From contig JBPCVY010000263.1 of NCBI GenBank assembly GCA_051010055.1, forward strand, positions 1 to 18,811: a stretch of DNA of 18,811 bases, written 5' to 3'. Origin of the DNA: CAJQND01 sp051010055 (GTDB lineage Bacteria; Pseudomonadota; Alphaproteobacteria; Rhizobiales; CAJQND01). The stretch's first letter is position 1. Every line of letters starts with the position of its first letter. A program made the position numbers and the translations under genes. Shown here one piece after another: positions 1 to 7,414 of this stretch. The notes under the pieces are model-generated. The model saw only the letters and a program-made list of their open reading frames with translations. It did no database searches and had not been told where the DNA came from.

Positions 1-13
1 AATGAAGGGCTGA
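1..13 (+). CDS. nuoK: 3' end of nuoK (NADH-quinone oxidoreductase subunit K), partial
   Basis: The first bases read in frame as Met-Lys-Gly followed by TGA at 11-13. An M-K-G type C-terminus fits NuoK of alphaproteobacteria, and nuoK normally lies directly upstream of nuoL. Only three codons are inside the window, so the call rests on this ending and on gene order. The stop lies within the ribosome-binding region of nuoL, which suggests coupled translation. Confidence 0.6.
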
Positions 14-17
14 GGAG
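12..17 (+). promoter_or_regulatory. Ribosome binding site of nuoL
   Basis: GAGGAG lies nine bases before the ATG at 27 and overlaps the presumed nuoK stop. It is a strong Shine-Dalgarno match and supports the chosen nuoL start. Confidence 0.75.
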
Positions 18-26
18 ACGCGTTTC

Positions 27-1958
27 ATGTATCACGCGATAGTATTTCTTCCCCTTCTGGGGGCGATAATTGCAGGGTTTGGAGGGCGCGCGCTTGGCGC
101 GAAAGCCTCAAGCTATCTGACGTCCGGGTTCCTCGTTATCAGCGCGATTTTGTCCTGGTACGCCTTTTATGATGTAGCGATTGGCGGCAACACCTACAAA
201 ATCGAGGTAATGCGCTGGGTGACATCGGGCGCCCTGGAAGCCAACTGGGCCTTCCGCATCGACACGCTGACAGCGGTTATGCTGGTGGTGGTCAACACCG
301 TCTCCTCGCTGGTGCATATCTATTCCATTGGCTATATGAGCCACGATCCGCATCAGCCGCGCTTTTTCTCCTATCTGTCGCTGTTCACCTTCGCCATGTT
401 GATGCTGGTGACATCTGACAATCTGTTGCAGATGTTCTTCGGCTGGGAAGGGGTGGGCCTTGCCTCATACCTGTTGATTGGTTTCTGGTACACGCGCCCA
501 TCTGCCTGTGCTGCGGCAATCAAGGCGTTCATTGTGAATCGTATTGGCGATTTCGGTTTCTCGCTCGGCATCTTCGCCACTTTTTTCATTTTCGATTCCA
601 TCGATTTGGACACGGTTTTCAACGCAGCACCTGGCCAGGTTGGGCAGACTTTCGAGTTCCTCGGCATGCAGGTCGACGTGCTGACAACCATCTGTATTTT
701 GCTTTTCATCGGCGCCATGGGCAAGTCAGCCCAGTTCCTGCTGCACACCTGGTTGCCGGACGCGATGGAAGGTCCAACGCCGGTTTCCGCACTCATCCAT
801 GCCGCAACGATGGTGACGGCAGGCGTGTTCCTGGTGGCCCGGTGTTCGCCGCTGTTTGAACTCTCTCCAACAGCGCTGACAGTTGTCACGCTGGTTGGTA
901 CGGTAACGGCGTTTTTTGCAGCAACCGTTGGGCTGGTGCAGAACGACATCAAGCGGGTTATCGCCTATTCCACGTGTTCGCAGCTCGGTTACATGTTCGC
1001 AGCGCTCGGCCTTGGCGCATATGGCGTTGCCATTTTCCACCTGTTCACACACGCCTTCTTCAAGGCGCTTTTGTTCCTTGGTTCAGGCTCTGTAATTCAT
1101 GCCATGTCCGATGAACAAGATATGCGCAATATGGGCGGATTATTCCCTTATCTGAAGGTTACCTGGGCGCTGATGGCGATCGGAACAATCGCCTTGACAG
1201 GTTTCCCGTTCACCGCTGGCTACTTCTCCAAGGACGCCATTATTGAAGCCGCTTATGCGAGCCATTCAGCACTATCCGGGTTCTCATTCTGGATGCTACT
1301 GCTGGCGGCCTTCATGACGTCGTTCTATTCCTGGCGCCTGATGTTCATGACATTCCACGGCAAGCCGCGCGCATCTGCCGAAGTTATGGGCCATGTGCAT
1401 GAATCACCGAATGTCATGCTGGTGCCGTTGTACATTCTGGCCCTTGGTTCCCTGGCGGCCGGCTTCCTGTTCAAGGATTACTTCATCGGCCACGATGAAG
1501 CGGAATTCTGGGCCACGAGCCTTTACCGTTCGCCGGAAAACCGCATTGTTGAAGAATTGCATCATGTGCCGGGCTGGGTGCCCTGGGCCCCGTTCGTCAT
1601 GATGGCACTTGGCTTTGCCCTTGCCTGGCTGTTCTACATCAAGGATACGACATTGCCCGTACGGCTCGCCAAGATGCATGAGCCGCTCTACAAGTTCCTG
1701 CTCAACAAGTGGTACTTCGATGAAATCTACGATTTCTTCCTAGTGCGCTCGACCATGTGGCTGGGCCGCTTCCTGTGGAAGAAGGGCGATGGCTGGCTTA
1801 TCGATGGCTTCGGCCCGGACGGGGTTTCAGCCCGTGTCATTGACGTGACGAACCGCATCGTCCGGCTGCAAACCGGATTCGTTTATCACTACGCATTCGC
1901 CATGCTCATTGGCGTTGCCGCGCTTGTTACCTATTACATGTTCTGGGGTGCACACTGA
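27..1958 (+). CDS. nuoL: NADH-quinone oxidoreductase subunit L
   Basis: This is the largest antiporter-like membrane subunit of respiratory complex I (NDH-1). It sits at the distal end of the membrane arm and helps couple NADH:quinone electron transfer to proton pumping. The 643-residue protein is hydrophobic throughout, as expected for a polytopic protein of about 16 helices with the long lateral helix near the C-terminus. Family signatures are visible: the GWEGVG stretch with conserved Glu141, Lys233 in GKSAQ, and the HTWLPDAMEGPTPVSALIHA block at 240-259, which is the Mrp-antiporter/ND5 core. The length is usual for alphaproteobacteria and slightly longer than in E. coli. The ATG at 27 has a good GAGGAG site. 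nuoM begins two bases after the stop, so the genes are one transcription unit. Confidence 0.98.
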   Translation: MYHAIVFLPLLGAIIAGFGGRALGAKASSYLTSGFLVISAILSWYAFYDVAIGGNTYKIEVMRWVTSGALEANWAFRIDTLTAVMLVVVNTVSSLVHIYSIGYMSHDPHQPRFFSYLSLFTFAMLMLVTSDNLLQMFFGWEGVGLASYLLIGFWYTRPSACAAAIKAFIVNRIGDFGFSLGIFATFFIFDSIDLDTVFNAAPGQVGQTFEFLGMQVDVLTTICILLFIGAMGKSAQFLLHTWLPDAMEGPTPVSALIHAATMVTAGVFLVARCSPLFELSPTALTVVTLVGTVTAFFAATVGLVQNDIKRVIAYSTCSQLGYMFAALGLGAYGVAIFHLFTHAFFKALLFLGSGSVIHAMSDEQDMRNMGGLFPYLKVTWALMAIGTIALTGFPFTAGYFSKDAIIEAAYASHSALSGFSFWMLLLAAFMTSFYSWRLMFMTFHGKPRASAEVMGHVHESPNVMLVPLYILALGSLAAGFLFKDYFIGHDEAEFWATSLYRSPENRIVEELHHVPGWVPWAPFVMMALGFALAWLFYIKDTTLPVRLAKMHEPLYKFLLNKWYFDEIYDFFLVRSTMWLGRFLWKKGDGWLIDGFGPDGVSARVIDVTNRIVRLQTGFVYHYAFAMLIGVAALVTYYMFWGAH

Positions 1959-1960
1959 TC

Positions 1961-3475
1961 ATGGCTATCAATTACCTTCTTTCAGTGGTCACCTTCCTGC
2001 CTTTGGTGGGAGCGTTGCTTATCGCTACCATCCGCGGTGACGATGAAATAGCCCTGCGCAATATTCGCAGCCTGGCGCTGTTGACCACGGTGTTCACATT
2101 CCTGCTTTCGCTTTATGTCTGGGCAGAGTTCGATCCGTCAAAACCGGGCTTCCAGCTTGAGGAAAACTTTGAATGGCTCGGCGGCAAGATCACCTATCAC
2201 ATGGGTGTGGACGGCATCTCCATCCTTTTCCTGCTGCTGACAACCTTCCTTATGCCCGGTTGTATTCTGGCAAGCTGGAATATTGAGACGCGCGTCAAAG
2301 AATACATGATCGCGTTCCTGGTGCTGGAAACGCTTATGATCGGCGTTTTCTGCGCCCTTGATCTGGTTCTCTTCTATCTGTTCTTCGAAGGTGGCCTTAT
2401 CCCGATGTTCCTCATTATCGGGGTGTGGGGCGGCGCACGGCGCGTTTATGCCAGCTTCAAATTCTTCCTATACACTTTGCTGGGCTCGGTGCTCATGCTG
2501 CTGGCAATTATGGCCATGTACTGGTATGCCGGCACGACCGATATTCCAACCTTGATGGCCCATAAGTTCCCGGTGGATATGCAAACCTGGCTGTGGCTTG
2601 CTTTTTTTGCTTCCTTTGCAGTGAAAATGCCCATGTGGCCGGTGCACACCTGGCTGCCTGATGCCCACGTGGAAGCGCCAACCGCAGGTTCGGTCATCCT
2701 CGCCGCAATCCTTTTGAAGATGGGCGGCTATGGGTTCTTGCGCTTTTCGCTGCCCATGTTCCCTGCAGCATCAGACATGTTCGCGCCAATGGTGTTTGCA
2801 CTTTCCATTGTGGCAATCGTCTACACATCCCTTGTTGCTCTGATGCAGGACGACATGAAAAAGCTTATTCCTTATTCATCTGTCGCCCACATGGGTTATG
2901 TGACCATGGGGATTTTCACCGGAACGGTGCAGGGTATCCAGGGTGGTATCTTCCAGATGATTTCGCACGGGTTTGTCTCCGGTGCGCTCTTCTTGTGTGT
3001 GGGGGTAGTCTACGACCGCATGCATACCCGTGAGATTGCCGCCTATGGCGGGCTGGTGAACCGGATGCCCATTTATGCGTTCACATTCATGGTGTTTACA
3101 CTGGCCAATGTGGGCTTGCCGGGCACTTCTGGATTTGTGGGCGAGTTCCTTACCCTTGTCGGCGCCTTCAAGGCCAACACCTGGGTGGCGTTTTTCGCAA
3201 CCTTTGGCATCATCCTGTCAGCGGCTTATGCGCTCTGGTTATACCGGCGGGTGGTTTTCGGCTCGCTTGAAAAAGAAAGCCTTAAAGCAATCACAGATAT
3301 GAACCGGCGTGAGATTGCTGTTTTGGCGCCGCTAATCATTCTGACAATTTTGTTTGGGGTTTATCCAGCGCCTATCCTTGATGCAATGGATGCCTCGGTT
3401 ACGCAACTCATAGACAATTACCAGGCATCGCTGGCAGCTCTTGAAGGCGGCCCGAAGCTTGCAGCAGCACAATAG
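1961..3475 (+). CDS. nuoM: NADH-quinone oxidoreductase subunit M
   Basis: This is the second antiporter-like proton-translocating subunit (ND4 homologue) of the complex I membrane arm. The 504-residue protein has about 14 predicted membrane helices. The key charged residues of the half-channels are present: Glu143 in FFEGGLIPMF, Lys222 in AVKMPMWPVHTWLPDAHVEAP, and Lys253 in LLKMGGYG. The ATG follows the nuoL stop after two bases, and the GGGGTG at 1945-1950 may act as a ribosome site inside nuoL. The size matches the family, and I see no frameshift or missing block. It is followed by nuoN after an 18-base gap. Confidence 0.98.
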   Translation: MAINYLLSVVTFLPLVGALLIATIRGDDEIALRNIRSLALLTTVFTFLLSLYVWAEFDPSKPGFQLEENFEWLGGKITYHMGVDGISILFLLLTTFLMPGCILASWNIETRVKEYMIAFLVLETLMIGVFCALDLVLFYLFFEGGLIPMFLIIGVWGGARRVYASFKFFLYTLLGSVLMLLAIMAMYWYAGTTDIPTLMAHKFPVDMQTWLWLAFFASFAVKMPMWPVHTWLPDAHVEAPTAGSVILAAILLKMGGYGFLRFSLPMFPAASDMFAPMVFALSIVAIVYTSLVALMQDDMKKLIPYSSVAHMGYVTMGIFTGTVQGIQGGIFQMISHGFVSGALFLCVGVVYDRMHTREIAAYGGLVNRMPIYAFTFMVFTLANVGLPGTSGFVGEFLTLVGAFKANTWVAFFATFGIILSAAYALWLYRRVVFGSLEKESLKAITDMNRREIAVLAPLIILTILFGVYPAPILDAMDASVTQLIDNYQASLAALEGGPKLAAAQ

Positions 3476-3482
3476 GGTGAGG
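3476..3482 (+). promoter_or_regulatory. Probable ribosome binding site of nuoN
   Basis: GGTGAGG directly follows the nuoM stop and lies eleven bases before the ATG at 3494. It is a moderate Shine-Dalgarno match with slightly long spacing, in the only gap available between the two genes. Confidence 0.5.
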
Positions 3483-3493
3483 ATTTAAAAACG

Positions 3494-4927
3494 ATGTTCC
3501 TGTCCTCAGATATCATGTTGGTTCTTCCCGAGATTGTGCTTGCGGTGGGTGCTATGGCGCTTCTTATGGTTGGCGCGTTCCGGTCCAGCGATTCAACCGA
3601 TCTCATAACGTCGCTATCTATTGGCCTGTTTGCTGTTGCCGGTGCTTTGATTGTTTTTGGCCCAACCGGCAACGGTGAGGCCTATGGCGGTATTTTCATT
3701 GTCGACACGTTCGGCCGCTTCATGAAAGTATTGACCCTATTTGGCGCAGCAGTTGTTCTGCTCATGTCCGCCAATGCGCTGAAACGCATGGAACTGCAGC
3801 GTTTCGAGTATCCAATACTTGTAGTGCTGGCAACGCTTGGCATGTGCATGATGATTTCGGCAAACGACCTCATCTCGCTTTACATGGGGCTGGAGCTACA
3901 ATCACTGTCGCTCTACGTGCTGGCTGCTATAAACCGCGACAGCGTGAGGTCTTCAGAAGCCGGTTTGAAATACTTCGTTCTTGGAGCTCTTTCCTCAGGC
4001 ATGCTGCTTTACGGCGCCTCGCTGATTTACGGCTTTACTGGCCAGACCCAGTTTGCCGAGATTGCCCAGGCCGTGTCAGGCGAAGAGGCGGGGCTTGGTT
4101 TCTTGTTCGGCCTTGTATTCCTTATTGCAGGGCTTGCCTTCAAGGTATCCGCAGTTCCCTTTCACATGTGGACCCCTGATGTTTATGAAGGGGCGCCTAC
4201 ACCGGTGACCGCCTTCTTCGCCGCCGCACCCAAGATTGCGGCAATGGCGATTTTCACCCGGGTTATGATTGATGCATTCCCGGAAGTTACCAAGGACTGG
4301 CAGCAAATCGTCGTATTCCTGTCGATTGCATCCATGGTGCTTGGAGCGTTCGCGGCGATTGGCCAGAACAACATCAAACGACTGATGGCCTATTCCTCAA
4401 TCGGCCATATTGGCTTCGCGCTTGTTGGCCTGGCAGCGGGCACCGAAGAAGGGGTGCGCGGCGTTGTCATCTACATGTCAATCTACCTGTTAATGACCCT
4501 TGGTACCTTTGCATGCATCATCGCCATGCGCACCCGTGATGGCGCGGTTGAAACGATTTCTGATTTGGCAGGTCTTGCCCGCAACGACGCCATGATGGCG
4601 TTCGTTCTTGCAATGCTCATGTTCTCGTTGGCCGGCATTCCACCGCTGGCTGGCTTTTTCGCCAAATTCTATGTGTTTGCCGCAGCAATCAAGGCAAACC
4701 TGTTTGCGCTTGCCATCATTGGTGTATTGGCAAGCGTGGTGGGCGCTTTCTATTACCTTCGCATCGTCAAGGTTATGTATTTTGACGAACCGGCTGAAGA
4801 ATTTGAAGCAGCGCCGAAGGAAGTGCGGATGGTGATTGCTCTTTCCGGTGTTTTTGTCGTCGCCTTCGCGCTCTTCTCACGCCCGCTTATCCAGGCAGCA
4901 GAAGCTGCAGCTGCTTCATTGTTCTAG
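3494..4927 (+). CDS. nuoN: NADH-quinone oxidoreductase subunit N
   Basis: This is the third antiporter-like subunit (ND2 homologue), which lies next to the quinone-proximal part of the complex I membrane arm. The 477-residue protein has about 14 hydrophobic helices. Glu134 in GLELQSLSLYVL and Lys217 in GLAFKVSAVPFHMW are the conserved channel residues, and the motif WTPDVYEGAPTPVTAFFA follows, as in NuoN/NdhB proteins. The C-terminus runs to normal length with a small Glu/Ala-rich region. It ends the complex I cluster. The next gene, birA, starts 16 bases after the stop and is probably co-transcribed. Confidence 0.97.
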   Translation: MFLSSDIMLVLPEIVLAVGAMALLMVGAFRSSDSTDLITSLSIGLFAVAGALIVFGPTGNGEAYGGIFIVDTFGRFMKVLTLFGAAVVLLMSANALKRMELQRFEYPILVVLATLGMCMMISANDLISLYMGLELQSLSLYVLAAINRDSVRSSEAGLKYFVLGALSSGMLLYGASLIYGFTGQTQFAEIAQAVSGEEAGLGFLFGLVFLIAGLAFKVSAVPFHMWTPDVYEGAPTPVTAFFAAAPKIAAMAIFTRVMIDAFPEVTKDWQQIVVFLSIASMVLGAFAAIGQNNIKRLMAYSSIGHIGFALVGLAAGTEEGVRGVVIYMSIYLLMTLGTFACIIAMRTRDGAVETISDLAGLARNDAMMAFVLAMLMFSLAGIPPLAGFFAKFYVFAAAIKANLFALAIIGVLASVVGAFYYLRIVKVMYFDEPAEEFEAAPKEVRMVIALSGVFVVAFALFSRPLIQAAEAAAASLF

Positions 4928-4943
4928 AGTATTGACCCTCGGA

Positions 4944-5672
4944 ATGGCGCGCGCCCATCTACCGGCTGGATACGACCTTAAAAGGTTCGGGGAAATCGAT
5001 TCCACCAATGCCGAGGCATTTCGCCTAAGCGCCAAGGGCGAAACCGGGCCGTTGTGGATTTGGGCTGATGAGCAATTAAAAGGGCGCGGGCGCGACGGGC
5101 GCGCTTGGGTTTCAGAGAAGGGCAATCTTTACGCCACCTTGATGTTGCCTGTTGGTGATGGGGAAAATGCCTCCGAACTGAGTTTCGTAGCCGCATTGAC
5201 GCTTTATGACGTGTGCCAGGCATTTTTTCTTAGCAGCACGCTTTCCCTGAAATGGCCGAACGACATTCTTTTGGGCGGCAAGAAAGTTGCGGGCATTTTG
5301 CTTGAGCGTAAAGGTGATTGCCTGGCAATCGGGTGCGGCTTGAACATAGCCCATTACCCGTTAGATACTCAGTTTCAGGCAACCTGCCTCACAGAGCACG
5401 GTGGCAGGGCTCATGTTGGCGATGCCTTCACAGCGCTCGCCGCCGCCATGGATAATTGGCTGAAACGGTGGCGAGCGGAAGGTTTTAAAATTATCCGTAA
5501 AACATGGCTCTCACGCGCCCATGGGCTGGGTAAAGAAATTACCGTAAAGCAGCCCTCAGGCGATATTTCGGGTGTTTTCGAAACGCTTGACGATGAAGGC
5601 GGTTTGATGCTTGTGGGCCAGGACGGCAAAAAGTCGCGAATCCTTGCAGGAGACGTATTCTTCCCCTCATGA
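4944..5672 (+). CDS. birA: Biotin--[acetyl-CoA-carboxylase] ligase, short form without DNA-binding domain
   Basis: The enzyme activates biotin as biotinyl-5'-AMP and attaches it to the target lysine of biotin carboxyl carrier proteins such as acetyl-CoA carboxylase; it is cytosolic. From the ATG at 4944 the protein has 242 residues. The EIDSTN start of the catalytic domain is at 17-22, the adenylate-binding GRGRDGRAW loop at 47-55, KWPND at 103-107, and GGKKVAGIL at 111-119 with the likely catalytic Lys114. A small C-terminal domain follows from about residue 195. There is no N-terminal helix-turn-helix, so it should not act as a biotin repressor. The frame stays open back to 4836 inside nuoN, but residues encoded there do not resemble the family and 4944 gives the normal N-terminus. 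No clear ribosome site is seen. Its position between nuoN and RNase J is common in alphaproteobacteria. Confidence 0.93.
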   Translation: MARAHLPAGYDLKRFGEIDSTNAEAFRLSAKGETGPLWIWADEQLKGRGRDGRAWVSEKGNLYATLMLPVGDGENASELSFVAALTLYDVCQAFFLSSTLSLKWPNDILLGGKKVAGILLERKGDCLAIGCGLNIAHYPLDTQFQATCLTEHGGRAHVGDAFTALAAAMDNWLKRWRAEGFKIIRKTWLSRAHGLGKEITVKQPSGDISGVFETLDDEGGLMLVGQDGKKSRILAGDVFFPS

Positions 5673-7354
5673 GCGAGAAACAAACCAGCGCGAAACCATC
5701 CGAACTCGTTTATCTGCCCCTTGGCGGGGCCGGTGAAATTGGCATGAACCTCTACCTTTATGGGTATGGTCCGGTCCATCAGCGCCGCTGGCTGATTGTC
5801 GATATGGGGGTGAAGTTTGGAGATGAACGCGATCCGGGCATCGATATCGTTCTGCCTGATATCCAGTTCATCGAAAGTGAGCGGGCGGGGCTCGAAGCAA
5901 TCGTGCTCACCCACTGCCATGAAGACCACTTCGGCGCGGTTGCCTGGTTGTGGGACAGATTGCGCTGTCCGGTATATGCATCACCGTTTGCCGCGGAAAT
6001 GTTGCGGCGGCGCCTTCTTGAGTTTGGATTGGACGACGATTTTCCGCTCAATATAATCAAGCCCGGTGATCAGATAACGCTCGGCCCGTTCGGAGTTGAG
6101 TTTATCGCGATGGCTCATTCAATTCCTGAACCCATGGCCCTTGCCATTCGAACCGATGCAGGGGCCGTGGTGCATTCCGGGGACTGGAAAATCGATCACC
6201 ATGATGTGGCCGACGGCGCGATCGATGATAACCGCCTTCGGGAAATCGGCGCTGAAGGCGTTCGCGCTCTTATTTGCGATTCAACGAATGCGACCCGCGA
6301 GGGCAGTTCGATTTCCGAGGCCGACGTGGCTGAAAACCTGAGCCAAATCATCGCCAAGGCTGAGGGGCGTGTGCTGGTTACTTCCTTTGCCTCGAACGTT
6401 GCGCGACTGGAAGCTGTTGCCAAGGCAGCTTATGCGGCTGGACGGCACTTCGTGGTCGCGGGTCGATCAATGTTCCGGGTGATTTCCGCTGCCCGTGCGG
6501 CAGGCTACCTGAAGGATGTGCATGAAGTTCTGGAAGAAGAGGATATGGGCTTCCTGCCCCCTGACAAGGTGGTGTGCCTTTGCACCGGCTCTCAAGGGGA
6601 AGACAGGGCTGCCCTTGCGCGCATCGCCGCCAATGCTCATCGCCACATCACCCTTGAGCCCGGCGACATGGTCATCTTTTCCTCAAAGACTATTCCCGGC
6701 AACGAAAAGTCCGTCGGTTTCCTGCTTAATTCGCTGGCTGAACAGGGGGTTGAAATCATCACATCTGATGATGCGCTGGTTCACACCTCCGGCCATCCGC
6801 GCCAGGAAGAGCTGCGCCAGATGTATGACTGGTTGAAGCCTGAACTGGTGGTGCCTATGCACGGCGAAATGCTGCATATGACCGAACATGCGAAATTCGC
6901 CGCAGCGTGTGGTGTTCCTGAGACATGTGTTGCCCGCAACGGGGATATGGTTCGCCTTGCACCGGGCCCGGGCGAGGTGATTGATGAAGCCCCTGCGGGC
7001 CGCATCCATGTGGACGGAAAGCTGATTGTGTCAGCGGTTGAGGGTCCGGCGCGCCAGAGGCGCAAGCTTGGATTTGCCGGGGCGGTGGTGGTTTCGATCA
7101 CCATCAACCGTAAGGGCGATTTGGCATCTGACCCAAAAGCGGAACTGTTTGGCCTGCCGGAAGAGGATGCCTATGGTGTAGTTCTGGAAGATGCCTTGCT
7201 GGATGTGGTTGAGGACACATTTTTCAATATTCCAACGCCTGCCCGGAAAACTGAAGAAGTCGTTGCCGAGGCGCTGCGGCGCGCGGTACGGCGCGAATGC
7301 GCAAACCTATGGGGCAAAAAACCCCAGTGCACGGTGTTGGTACATCGGGTTTAA
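5669..7354 (+). CDS. rnj: Ribonuclease J
   Basis: This is a metallo-beta-lactamase/beta-CASP ribonuclease with 5'-3' exonuclease and endonuclease activity, acting in rRNA maturation and mRNA decay in the cytoplasm. The 561 residues carry the zinc motif HCHEDH at 82-87, a further metal-ligand region at His150 (MAHSIPEP), and Asp172 in HSGDWK. Downstream are the beta-CASP segments (VTSFASN, FSSKTIPGNE), then HTSGHPRQEE and VPMHGE, and a C-terminal domain ending in KKPQCTVLVHR. The length is typical. The ATG overlaps the birA TGA in an ATGA arrangement, which implies translational coupling. AGGAG at 5648-5652 is present but 16 bases away. Many alphaproteobacteria use RNase J alongside RNase E, and the linkage to nuoN-birA is typical for them. 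Confidence 0.96.
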   Translation: MSEKQTSAKPSELVYLPLGGAGEIGMNLYLYGYGPVHQRRWLIVDMGVKFGDERDPGIDIVLPDIQFIESERAGLEAIVLTHCHEDHFGAVAWLWDRLRCPVYASPFAAEMLRRRLLEFGLDDDFPLNIIKPGDQITLGPFGVEFIAMAHSIPEPMALAIRTDAGAVVHSGDWKIDHHDVADGAIDDNRLREIGAEGVRALICDSTNATREGSSISEADVAENLSQIIAKAEGRVLVTSFASNVARLEAVAKAAYAAGRHFVVAGRSMFRVISAARAAGYLKDVHEVLEEEDMGFLPPDKVVCLCTGSQGEDRAALARIAANAHRHITLEPGDMVIFSSKTIPGNEKSVGFLLNSLAEQGVEIITSDDALVHTSGHPRQEELRQMYDWLKPELVVPMHGEMLHMTEHAKFAAACGVPETCVARNGDMVRLAPGPGEVIDEAPAGRIHVDGKLIVSAVEGPARQRRKLGFAGAVVVSITINRKGDLASDPKAELFGLPEEDAYGVVLEDALLDVVEDTFFNIPTPARKTEEVVAEALRRAVRRECANLWGKKPQCTVLVHRV

Positions 7355-7378
7355 ACCGCAATTTCGGCACCTTGCGGT
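7355..7378 (+). terminator. Small hairpin after RNase J, possible weak terminator or RNA-end structure
   Basis: ACCGCAA at 7355-7361 and TTGCGGT at 7372-7378 form a perfect seven-base-pair inverted repeat with a ten-base loop. It begins directly after the RNase J stop. Only GTTTC follows rather than a uridine run, so it is a poor intrinsic terminator. It may stabilise the 3' end of the upstream message or mark the boundary with parC. Confidence 0.35.
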
Positions 7379-7380
7379 GT

Positions 7381-7408
7381 TTCACGACTCAAGCAAATCA
7401 GCTATTTA
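7381..7408 (+). promoter_or_regulatory. Weak candidate promoter for parC
   Basis: TTCACG at 7381-7386 and TATTTA at 7403-7408 are separated by 16 bases and resemble -35 and -10 boxes, with four and three of six consensus matches. Transcription would start at about the parC ATG at 7415, so the message would be leaderless or nearly so. No Shine-Dalgarno sequence is visible before that ATG. This is a by-eye call and may be chance. Confidence 0.22.
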
Positions 7409-7414
7409 TCGGCC

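Noticed and set aside
371..952. Open frame of 193 codons on the minus strand inside nuoL.
   Set aside because: It lies opposite a clearly conserved gene, its product is low-complexity Ser/Ala/Lys-rich without a recognisable domain, and it has no promoter or ribosome-site support.
4836..4943. N-terminal extension of BirA reaching back into nuoN.
   Set aside because: The 36 extra residues overlap nuoN in another frame and do not resemble biotin ligases; the ATG at 4944 gives the normal N-terminus.
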